Shown: positions 19,902-31,900 of the stretch, in pieces
Numbering within the stretch: position 1 is the first letter of the stretch
Layout: every line of letters begins with the position of its first letter
Source: Molanna angustata
Lineage: Eukaryota; Arthropoda; Insecta; Trichoptera; Molannidae
Length of the DNA: 64,000 bases
Direction: 5' to 3'
NCBI GenBank assembly: GCA_963576475.1
Contig: OY754974.1
Location: forward strand, 11,242,904-11,306,903
Made by a program: the position numbers and the translations under genes
The notes under the pieces: generated by a model
What the model saw: the letters and a program-made list of their open reading frames with translations, nothing else
Database searches by the model: none
Told to the model about the DNA's origin: nothing

Positions 19902-22900
19902 CTGAAAATAATCGAATAAGTATATATAATAGTAGACACTATTTATGGAGAAATGAGTTACTTAAATAATGAATATACTATTGTTTTACTAGTATTTGAA
20001 CTACTGAAAACTTATTAAAAGTTTTCAAAGTTCTTATTATTCACACTGTGGAATGCCATTATAAATTATTTATATTGACTTAACTATTTTGAAGACACTA
20101 TAGTTTTACTTAAACTAAGTTTAAGTAACGACGTTGCTGATGATGGACGAAAGTCCAAAAACGTTCCAATAATTAATTTATAAAAGTTAATTTATTGAGT
20201 GCAAGTAAAACTATAGTGTCTTCAAAATAGTTAAGTCAATATAAATAATTTATTAAAAGTAATATTTCAATTTGTATATTATATTGTTATAATGTTCGGT
20301 ACAACTATTTAACTTTCTACTAATAACAAATACCCTAGTAATAAATTCTCTTTTCTATGACCCTAGTAGTCTATTTAATAAAATCTTACAATTTTGTTAG
20401 ATATGTATCTACAAGAAATATTAAAATTTTCATAAAATTTGTTTTATAAATATTTCCTAATGAACTTATAAGATATTTTATTATTGACAAAATTCTACAA
20501 AGTTATGTAGGCTAAAATTCTACAATGTTATTTAGGCTAAAATTTGACAAATTATATTATTTAATTAGCTAAAACTTGAGACCAAGCAGTAATATAGTAT
20601 TCATTCCTATAAATATTTAAGTAATTGAATGATTAATGATACAATTATGATAAAAATCCAATGCTCAATTGTGCAAAGAAAATTGTACTATATCAAATAA
20701 AATATTCATAATAGGAATGTTAAAATTTACCGTTGTAAACAGTTCTCTGTTGATATTGGTGTAACCGTCCAGATTCATTATGGGTGGATTTTTTGCAATG
20801 GCAACCAAAAACATTTCAATCTCTTTCTGTGAACTGTGATCTATTGCTGCTAGATTGACATTCAATAATCTTTCTTGAAATTCCAAACCCACCTGTATTA
20901 GATTGAATATACATAAAATACAAAAATACATTAGACAACATATAACTTAAAAAAACATTTCATCTTAGGGATAAATCTGAATTAAAGGAAACTCCATAAG
21001 GTGGTTCGCGTGTATTGAAAGAATGAATGATGCATGACTTACAGAAAAATTGAGTAATCTTAGAAAGGGATGGCATGACCATGTGAGTGGTATTTTTAAA
21101 GAAAGAAATAAAGGGAGCCGCAAACAATGCCCAAAACGCAATGTATGAGATGATGTGAGAATGGAAACGAAGGAATCATGGGTATTTGCTGAGATAAATG
21201 TGTGGAGCTTGATTCTCTTTTTCTACCCTAACAGAGACATGACATGGTGTGCGTGTTTTTTTTTACAAATATAAAATAAATATATTTTTGTTAATTTCAT
21301 TTGACATTATTGCACCTGAAATATTTTCGTCCTAAGTATGATAAAAATATTGATGAAATACATGTTCTAATTATGAGGTTCTAAATGTATAAGCTGATGA
21401 AAATATAAAGTATTTTACCTTTCTAGAAGCATGATATGCCTCATTACAAATGATAAACAGAAGACTCATACAATATCCACTAAGAACAAAGAGTCCAAGT
21501 TCTTTGAAGCTCAGTCCATGTTCTAAAATTTCAGACAAGGATCCATACAATGATACAATTGTAGTGAAGAAGATGACCAGACAATATATACCATACATGT
21601 TGGAATAAGCTCGACCTTAAAAATAAATAATTGAATCATATCTAGTTAATTTATGGTTGTGAATGACACATGTTTTTGGTGGTCATCAGTAATTTTACAG
21701 ACATTTTCGAACTGTCGATTCGTTCATGAGAATTCAATTCTCTGAATGAATCGACATTATTAAGCCAAGATGCGTGTACGAAGGAAAATTTTGTATGGCG
21801 TAGTGGACTTTTTGCATGCTAATAACACCAAATAGAGGCCTCGCAGCATATATGTGCCCATACATGGATTTACTCAGAATTCGGAGTAGAACATTTTATG
21901 TGAGTTTTGTGTGTGTGTGTCTGTGTGTCCCCCCCCCCCTTATCCTCCTCAGGCCCAGACTTTTTTTTTTTTTTAAAGTGGCGAAATTTTGAATTCTGTG
22001 TGAAAATAATATTTGAAAAATTTCTAAGAAGAAATTTTTTTTTTAAATTTCCGCTTTTCCGGAAAATCGTATGTCCCCTCTAGGGGACATTGGGCCTCGA
22101 GACTGATTTTGTAAAAGGAAAGAATAAATATCAGTATCTCATTTTCAGTTTATTGAAAATCAAGCTATTCGACCGAGAAGGACCTCTAACACCCGAAATA
22201 AAACGTACAGAAAGAGAGGCAACAATCCTGGACTGGCAGAAGTCATGGGATGAGTCCAGCACGGGACGATGGACCCACCGCATCATAAAAGACATTAAAA
22301 CATGGACTACAAGAAGGCATGGGGAGATATCCTTCCGCCTCACGCAGGCATTCACGGGCCATGGAGTCTTCATTCAGTACACGCACAAAATTGGAAAAAG
22401 ATCAAATCCAACGTGTATGTACTGCGAAGAGGAGGACGATGTGGAACATACGTTCTTTAGATGCAGCCGGTGGGTATCGGAGAGAGAGGCACTGGAGAGA
22501 GAATTGGGGGGGCCTCTGGAGCCAGACGCACTCGTAGAGTGGATGCTGCAGACGATGGAGAGCTGGAGCACGATGAACACATATGTTGAGAATATAATGA
22601 GGAGAAAAGAAGAAGATGAACGTAGCGAGCAGGCAGAACGAACATAGGACAAAGGTTGCACAACAGGGTAGGCCGAAAGGCAGGAACCTGTGTGCTACAG
22701 AAGATGAGGGGTTTTAGCTGGTGGGACTCCAGCACTACCTGGCCAGAAAGGCCAGGTGTCCATAATGGAGGTCACTTAGGTCAATAACCGAAACTTCTCC
22801 ATCGACCTCTAAATTTACAAAATTTGCAAATGAAGCGGAATCTGAAACTAAATTAAAATATTTATTTATTTTTGTAAATATTTTTGTAACATTTTGTATT

Positions 22901-25900
22901 TTTGTAACATGTCAATGCATGCATAAGTAACCTGATATTGCTGCAAAATCAATAAGAAAACAGAAATTTCTTACAATAAAATAAAACAATCGAGTAATCT
23001 AAAACATTCTCTATTCTTGATTCAATCTTGCATTTTGCTTTGCCTAGGCCCAATGTCCCCTGTAGGGGACATCCAAATTTGGCGGCTCACTGTTATTGTA
23101 AATTTTAAATTTTCTAAAAATCTGAACAGCATCTACGTAAAATGAATATTTTTGAATGTAATCACAGAAAAAAATACTAAAAATAAAAAAAAGAAAATAG
23201 AAAAAAAATGAACTTACTTAGTTGATCACCAAAAAATTGAGTTTTTCTTGAAGACGACATTTTGACACATTAAAAAAATATCAACTGATTTTTATTTAAA
23301 TTTATTGTTGGTAAAATTCAATACTGCCATCTTTTGGTGATTAGTTGCACACTTTTGTAAACTAAATTAAGCAGGTGATAAAGAAGGAAACTTCTTTTTT
23401 GAAAGTATATTTTATGTCCCCCACAGGGGACGCGGGGCCCGAGGAGGTTATAACTCTTGATCCGCTCAATTTACAGAACCCAAATTTTCAGAATATATAG
23501 ACAGTTATAGGCCTACAAAACTTTTATACTCAGAATTGTGAATTTTTGTTTCAGTCGGGGGTTATCAACTTTTGAAATTTTGATTTGTTTTTCCATATAT
23601 CTCAGAAACCGTAAAAGCTAGAAAGCTGAAAATTTGTATAAACATAGACAAATACAAAATCTCAAAATTATTTTTTTTAATTCCAGGGTTTCTCAAACAT
23701 TTTTTATTAAGAAAAATATTTTTTTTTATGATATATTTGTGAGTTTAACTGCCTATATTTCAATTTTTTTTAAAATATATCGAAAAAAGCCGAAACACCC
23801 AAACTAGATAATTTAATTTTCTATAAAAAATATTAGCATTGTAGTAGTACATCTCAATTTTTTTTAACAATTTTTATAAAAATTGAATTTAGTGACGACA
23901 TCGCTTCATACAATTTGTATGGTAATCACCTATACACAATATCAAAGAAGACTTAATAGTTTGATACTTCATCTCCAAACATACAATATATACCATCATG
24001 CTGTTTTCATATTCCGGGTAGGAAAAAAAGACTGACCTCCATACTATCCTATCTTGACTATCTAGGTTCATGTGTTGTATAGAAAACCAAATATCATAAA
24101 ATAATAAATAATTTGTATTTATGGGTTTATATTTTGGTACTTATTCTTCAACTATACATACTATCGCTATCGACAGTTGGATCTCATGTGTTACATGCAA
24201 CTAGTAAGTAGAATAAATTTCTCTTTGGTATTCACACCCATATCTTGATACCTTCAGTACACCTACTCATTTTCTATTTATTATTTTATTTTAATTTTAG
24301 AATACTTAGTTTCATAGAGCTGTTAAATGTCATACTAAATGGGCTATATAAATGATTATTATCAGATTTTATTGGTAATTTTTCCAACCGACTGGGATTA
24401 TGTTAGAAAAATCCTATTTGTATAATATGTAATCCTATTAACCAGTGATGACATCTGTTTAGTATTAATTCTTAAACCATAGGTTACGTGTAAGAACAGC
24501 ACTTACACAATTGTCGCTAATGTATAAGAACGGCACTTGCATGTTATGCGAAAAGCCAATATCGTCACTTATCCAATTGTTGCATAATGTAAAAGATAGT
24601 TACTTATCCAATCATTGCATATGTTAAAGATCAATTTAGGTACTTACCCAATTGTTGCATCATATGTGAAAGATCAACCCATAAATTACGATATTCGGCT
24701 AATTTCCTTGCAGGATTGTCACTTTGCAATGCCTTTTGAAGATTGCGTGCCAATCCTTTAGAGGCAGTACCAAATGCGGTACAATTTATATACCTGAAAT
24801 AATAAAATGATGTATGACAGGGTAAGAAATTAGGACATAAAGAAATAATGAAAAACGAAGAAAGATGTCATTAATAGAATAAAATTCAACACATTAAGAT
24901 GGTTTTGCCATATGGGTAAAGTGAATGAAGAATGCCTGACAAAGAAAATTTACATTGCAGATAGGAATAGAATGAGAGGTCGGGGCCATCCAAGAAAGGC
25001 ATGGTACGACCATGTGAACGATATTTTGAAAGATGGAAATGTTAGAAGCGTGAACAACAGATGAACATGTATGAGACGATGCATGAATGTTGACGAGGCG
25101 ATGAATGTAGAAAAATGTGGCATTCGGTTCTCTCTGCCTTCCCCACGAGGGACATAGTATGATGGTATGTACGCATTAGATAGTAAAATAATAGTTTTCT
25201 AGACCATACGTTTTTTAATTGCAATAACCGGTCTAATATCAGTGGTTTGTATCAATACTTTATCGACATTGTTCATATATCTCCAATTAATATGTCCTAC
25301 CTGTTGTCTCTTAATAATTCAAAAATTTATGTCTTGTTGTTAAAATTTCTAAAAACTCAACATCGAACTGTAACTTTATCTTGAACTTTTTTATATTCTC
25401 CAAAAACTGCTCCTATTTCTATTTTCATCCAAGGCATATAGCACTCTAAATAGGGTGAATTGCAGAGATGTGCAAAATGGGTACCCAAAACCATTTGAAA
25501 TGCAAAATGGAAATGGGTTGAAACTTTTCCATTTGAAAATGCGAAATGCAAAATGGTTTTTAAAAAAGCATTTCAAATGCAAAATGCAAAATACCTATTT
25601 TCAAAATGCTTTTTAAAATGCTAAATGGTTTTTCAGGTGAAATGAAAGAGTTGAAACAAACAGTTTTGTATTAAAATGACTATTGAATTAAACAGTTTTG
25701 TAATTTTATAATGAAAAATAAAGTAAAACAGCTTGTGGAATAATTTTCTTAAGTTCAGACTAATTTTAATTCCCCAAACAAATAATAGTTACTTCTTATT
25801 TGGTCAAAAATTTATATATATTTTTTTTGAAATTTCTATGCGTTCATCCCTATTTATTTTTTCATATCATGCTTAGGGGTCGCTACCAGTAATCAAAATT

Positions 25901-27821
25901 CAGCAATTTATGAAAAAATATAAATTGCTTATATTGCCTGAAAACTTACAAATTAATTTAAAATGAAAAGTATTGCTAAAATTATTTTTTAGAGTAGATA
26001 TAATGGTAATTATTATTCTTTTAAAAAATCGTATAGCGCGGATTAATGAATCAGAAGCACTCCAAGTATTTATGCTAATATTTCAGTGTTATGTTGCTCT
26101 ATGAAACAATTATTCATTAGTCCTTGAGAAAAAGTTGTCATGCTTTGACCACTGTGGACATTTGGTGACAATGTGGCAATCCATTCAACTCTGTAGGACC
26201 ATTTACACCAAAGCATCGAACACTGCAGTAAGCCGCTTTGTTGGCTCTGTCCAGCCACTTAAGGTAGCAAAGTAGAATTTTTGGTATCAGGGTACTTGTT
26301 ATGTTGTTTAAAGATTAGAAGAAGATATTGTTCTTTAGTGATGATTAACTTATTGTATTCTTCAAATTATGCCACTCATTGTTCTACTATATCATTCACG
26401 GCTCGCAATGTATGTATTTTTACCAGCACTGTAGTCTTCATCTTATTTCAAAAGTCAGATATGATTCCATTTCTGGAAAAAATTCTTCGTCAAAAAATGC
26501 AAGTGCAATAAGCTCTTGGGATTGATAGGTGCCACAAACGATCAAGGATATTTTTCAATTCCTTTGTTTCCATATTTCTTGAGTTTTTTTAAGAGCCACA
26601 AATTGTTTCTTTCTAAAATGGGTAATCGGTACCTACACAGATTCATGTTTTGTGATTTTTTCTATTAGATCTCTATCTCAATAAACAGTGAGAGGTATAT
26701 TTTAATAGAATTCGTTTTTCAATGACTTTACTACATTTTTTCTTTGCTTCACGAGTTGACGACGAATGGTTGAAAAATTATTTTAAATTCATAAGGATCA
26801 GATCCTACACTTTTCAATGCTGACATCAAAACAATAGGTCCTTACAATAATTTAAACACATTTTGGGGTCAAAATTAAATATTTAGACTTGTTGCATAGA
26901 CGATAGATATAGGTACAAAATTTCATATGTTTTTCAAAATTTTGAAGCTCATTAGCGACCCACAAAAATTATTTAAAAAAAAATACGGGTATACTTTTTT
27001 GGTAATAGAAGCGAATAGGGGGGAAGCACCCTATTACTGACACTGTGTAACAAATCTTGAAATCTCTCTGGCTCATGGAGATTGCAATAAGGAAAAAAAA
27101 AATTAAAAAAGAATTGTGAAGTATCGGCTAAGTGTTGGTAAGAGTGAATAATAAGAATGACCAGTTACTTACTTTACATTTTTCTCCACACCCGCGTCAT
27201 GTATGCCGTATGGGATCAATTTTACAATTTCTTCTTTCACCAATTAACCATAATATAAGTAAAATAAAACACGTGAATTTAATTAGTTCAAAAGGAGATT
27301 ACAAGATTAATGTGGTCACAAGATAAAATGAATCTATGAAAAAATTAGGTTTGGTACCAAAGAAGAGTAATGTTGCAAAAATGCATTTGAAATGCAAAAT
27401 GCATTGAGAAAAGCATTTAAAATGGGAATGGAAATGGGTGAAATAAAAAAGCATTTAAAATGCAAAATGGAAAATACCTATTTTGCATTTCCATTTGAAA
27501 TGGATTTATTTGAAATAAAGCACATCTCGATTTTTTTGTTTTGATGAAGAATATTCACTGTCTTGAAATATTTCTTCATTTCAATTGAATTTCATTTAAG
27601 TTCAAAGAATTTTTCCAACTGTCGATTTGTTCAGGAGAACTTTGTTCTCTTAACATATCGACAATGTTTCAAGCCAGAATACGCGAAAATTGTATGGAGA
27701 GGTCTACTTTTTTCACGGCTTTTCCAACTTTGAAGTCAAAAAACACCAACTTAGAGGCTTCGCAGCATATATGTTCCATACACGGATTTACTCAGAATTC
27801 GGAGTAGAACATTTCGTGTGT

Positions 27822-27899
<78 letters not shown>

Positions 27900-28878
27900 G
27901 TCCGTCCGTCCCTTATAACTTTTGATCCGCTCAATTTACAGAGCCCAAAATTTCAGAATATATAAAAAGTAACAGGCCTACAAAACTTTTATACTCGGAA
28001 TTTTGAATTTTTGTTTCAGTCAGGGGTTATCAACTTTTGAATTTTTATTTTATTTTTCCCTATATCTCAGAAACCATAAAAGCTAGAACGCTGAAAATTG
28101 GTATAAACATAGACAAATACAAAATCTCTAATTAATTTTTTCAAAAAAATTCCAGGGTTTCTCAAACATTTTTTATTAACAAAAATATTTTTTTTATGAT
28201 AAAATTATGAGTTTAACTGCCTATATTTACAAAACCTATACAATTATCGAAAAAAGCCGAAACACCCCAACTAGATAATTTAATTTTCTATAAAAAATAT
28301 TAACATTGTAGTAGAAGATCTCAATTTTTTTTAACAATTTTTTTAAAAATTGAATTTAGTGACGACATCGCTTCATACATTTTGTATGGTAGTCGCCTAT
28401 ACACAATATGTAAGAAGACTTTATAGTTTGATACTTCATCTCCAAACATACATACCATCATGCTATTTTCATATTCTGGGTAGGAAAAAAGGAACTTCCT
28501 CCATACTATCCTATCTTGACATACATACCTACATATGTTGTATAGAAAACAAAATATCTGAAAATATTCAATAATTTGTATTTATGGGTTTATAGTTTGG
28601 TACATATTCTTCAACTATACATACTATCGCTATCGACAGTTGGATCTCATGTGTTACATGCAACTAGTTATTAATCCAACTGTCGATTTGTTCAGGAGAA
28701 CTTTGTTCTCTTAACATATCGACAATGTATCAAGCCAGAATACGCGAGAATTGTATGGAGAGGTCTACTTTTTTCACGGCTTTTCCAACTTTGAAGTCAA
28801 AAAACACCAACTTAGAGGCTTCGCAGCATATATGTTCCATACACGGATTTACTCAGAATTCGGAGTAGAACATTTCGT

Positions 28879-28937
<59 letters not shown>

Positions 28938-31900
28938 TGTGTGTCTGTGTGTCTGTGTGTGTGTCCGTCCCCCCCTTATAACTTTTGATCCGATCAATTT
29001 ACAGAGCCTAAAATTTCAGAATATATAAACAGTTACAGGCCTACAAAACTTTTATACTCGGAATTTTGAATTTTTGTTTCAGTCAAGGGTTATCAACTTT
29101 TGAATTTTCATTTATTTTTCCATATATCTCAGAAACCATAAACGCTAGAACGCTGAAAATTGGTACAAGCATAGACAAATACAAAATCTCAAATTAGTTT
29201 TTTCAAAAAAATTTCAGGGTTTCTCAAACATTTTTTATTAAGAAAAAAATTTTTTTTATGATAAATTTATGAGTTTAACTGCCTATATTTCCAAAACTTT
29301 TACAATTATCGAAAAAAGCCGAAACACCCCAACTAGATAATTTAATTTTCTATAAAAAATATTAACATTGTAGTAGAAGATCTCAATTTTTTTTTTAAAA
29401 TTTTTTTAAAAATTGAATTTAATGACGACATCGCTTCATACATTTTGTATGGCAGTCGCCTATACACAATATGTAAGAAGACTTAATAGTTTGATACTTC
29501 ATCTCCAAACATACATACATACCATCATGCTATTTGCATATTCTGGGTAGGAAAAAGGATCTTCCTCCATACTATCCTATCTTGACATACATACCTACAT
29601 ATGTTGTATAGAAAACAAAATATCTGAAAAATATTCAATAATTTGTATCTATGGGTTTATAGTTTGGTACATATTCTTCAACTATACATACTATCGCTAT
29701 CGACAGTTGGATCTCATGTGTTACATGCAACTAGTCCAACTGTCGATTTGTTCAGGAGAACTTTGTTCTCTTAACATATCGACAATGTTTCAAGCCAGAA
29801 TACGCGAGAATTGTATGGAGAGGTCTACATTTTTCACGGCATTTCCAACTTTGAAGTCAAAAAACACCAACTTAGAGGCTTCGCAGCATATATGTTCCAT
29901 ACACGGATTTACTCAGAATTCGGAGTAGAACATTTCGTGTGTCTGTGTGTCTGTGTGTGTGTCTGTGTGTGTGTCTGTGTGTGTGTGTGTGTGTCTGTGT
30001 GTGTGTCCGTCCCCCCCTTATAACTTTTGATCCGCTCAATTTACAGAGCCCAAAATTTCAGAATATATAAACAGTTATAGGCCTACAAAACTTTTATACT
30101 CAGAATTTTGAATTTTTGTTTCAGTCAGGGGTTATCAACTTTTGAATTTTTAATTTATTTTTCCATATATCTCAAAAACCATAAAAGCTAGAACGCTGAA
30201 AATTGGTACAAATATAGACAAATACAAAATCTCAAATTAGTTTTTTCAAAAAAATTTCAGGGTTTCTCAAACATTTTTTATTAAGAAAAATATTTTTTTT
30301 TATGATAAATTTATGAGTTTAACTGCATATATTTCCAAATTTTTCAAAAATATCGAAAAAAGCCGAAACACCCCAACTAGATAATTTAATTTTCTATAAA
30401 AAATATTAACATTGTATTAGCACATCTCAAACTTTTTTTAACAATTTTTATAAAAATTGAATTTAGTGACGACATTGCTTCATACAATTTGTATGTCAGT
30501 CGCCTATACACAATATGTAAGAAGTTTTAATAGTTTGATAGGTACTTAATCTCCAAACATACATACAGATCCATCATGCTGTTTTCATATTCCGGGTAGG
30601 AAAACAGGACTGACCTCCATACTGTCCTATCTTGACATACATACCAACTTGTGTTAAAATTTTCAATAATTTGGATTTATGGGTTTATAGTTTGATTCTT
30701 ATTCTTCAACTATACATACTATCGCTATCGACAGTTGGATCTCATGTGTTTCATGCAACTAGTAGTTTGGTACATATTCTTCAACTATACATAAATCACT
30801 ATCGACAGTTGGATCTCATGTGTTACATGCAACTAGTTTTATGAATCTTCTAAAAATATTCCAACTGTCGATTTGTTCAGGAGAACTTTGTTCTCTTAAC
30901 ATATCGACAATGTTTCAAGCCAGAATACGCGAGAATTGTATGGAGAGGTCTACTTTTTTCACGGCTTTTCCAACTTTGAAGTCAAAAAACACCAACTTAG
31001 AGGCTTCGCAGCATATATGTTCCATACACGGATTTACTCAGAATTCGGAGTAGAACATTTCGTGTGTCTGTGTGTGTGTGTGTCCGTCCCCCCCTTATAA
31101 CTTTTGATCCGCTCAATTTACAGAGCCCAAAATTTCAGAATATATACACAGTTATAGGCCTACAAAACTTTTATACTCAGAATTTTGAATTTTTGTTTCA
31201 GTCAGGGGTTATCAACTTTTGTATTTTTACTTTATTTTTCCATATATCTCAGAAACCATAAAAGCTAGAACGCTGAAAATTGGTACAAATATAGACAAAT
31301 ATAAAATCTCAAATTAGTTCATTCAAAACAATTCCAGGGTTTCTCAAACATTTTTTATTCAGAAAAATATTTTTTTATGATAAATGAATGAGTTTAACTG
31401 CCTATATTTTCATTTTTTTAAAAAATATCGAAAAAAGCCGAAACACCCCAACTAGATAATTTAATTTTCTATAAAAAATATTAACATGGTATTAGCACAT
31501 TTCAAACTTTTTTTAACAATTTTTATAAAAATTGAATGTAGTGACGACATTGCTTCATACAATTTGTAGGGCAGTCGCCTATATGCAATATGTAAGAAGA
31601 CTTAATAGTTTGATAGGTACTTAATCTCCAAACATACATACAGAACCATCATGCTGTTTTCATATTCCGGGTAGGAAAACAGGACTGACCTCCATACTGT
31701 CCTATCTTGACATACATACCAACATGTGTTAAAATTTTCAATAATTTGGATTTATGGGTTTATAGTTTGATTCTTATTCTTCAACTATACATACTATCGC
31801 TATCGACAGTTGGATCTCATGTGTTACATGCAACTAGTAATTAATGAAATTGACTGCTCTGAGTTGTTACAACTAGTTAAAATTCATGTACCTACCTGGT

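Larger units (their letters stand above)
21944..23447. mobile_element. 1.5-kb TIR element with TTAT duplication nested in H2
   Basis: The consensus 'cccttataac' of the host repeat is opened exactly, giving TTAT at 21940-21943 and 23448-23451. Ends are CCTCCTCaGGCCC (left) and GGGCCcGAGGAGG (right), 13-bp inverted repeats with one mismatch. A palindrome TGTCCCC..GGGGACA lies just inside the right end and twice internally. A four-base T/A-rich target suits a piggyBac-like element; I see no transposase, so it is non-autonomous. Confidence 0.8.
21711..24204 (+). repeat. Helentron-like repeat copy H2, split by a nested element
   Basis: The 5' part starts 'cgaactgtcgattcgttc' and runs to 21939. 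After the nested element it resumes at 23452 and ends in the motif 'atcgacagttggatctc' and CTAG near 24201-24204. It is more diverged than H3-H10 and represents the subfamily that has 'caatatcaaagaagac' in its 3' half. Confidence 0.85.

Noticed and set aside
20665..20730. Read-through C terminus after receptor exon 8
   Set aside because: A clean GTAAAT donor and a phase-0 exon 9 with the TYLVVLMQF signature at 19901-19782 give the proper family ending.
22128..22647. Host zinc-finger gene
   Set aside because: The CMYCEEEDDVEHTFFRC finger and flanks match R1-clade LINE tails and no gene structure surrounds it.
27690..30023. Repeated open frames starting MYGEVYFFHGFSNFEVKKHQ in each Helentron copy
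   Set aside because: They are shared only because the copies are near-identical DNA. They run into the GT microsatellite (VCVCVC) and have no conserved stop, domain or codon bias.
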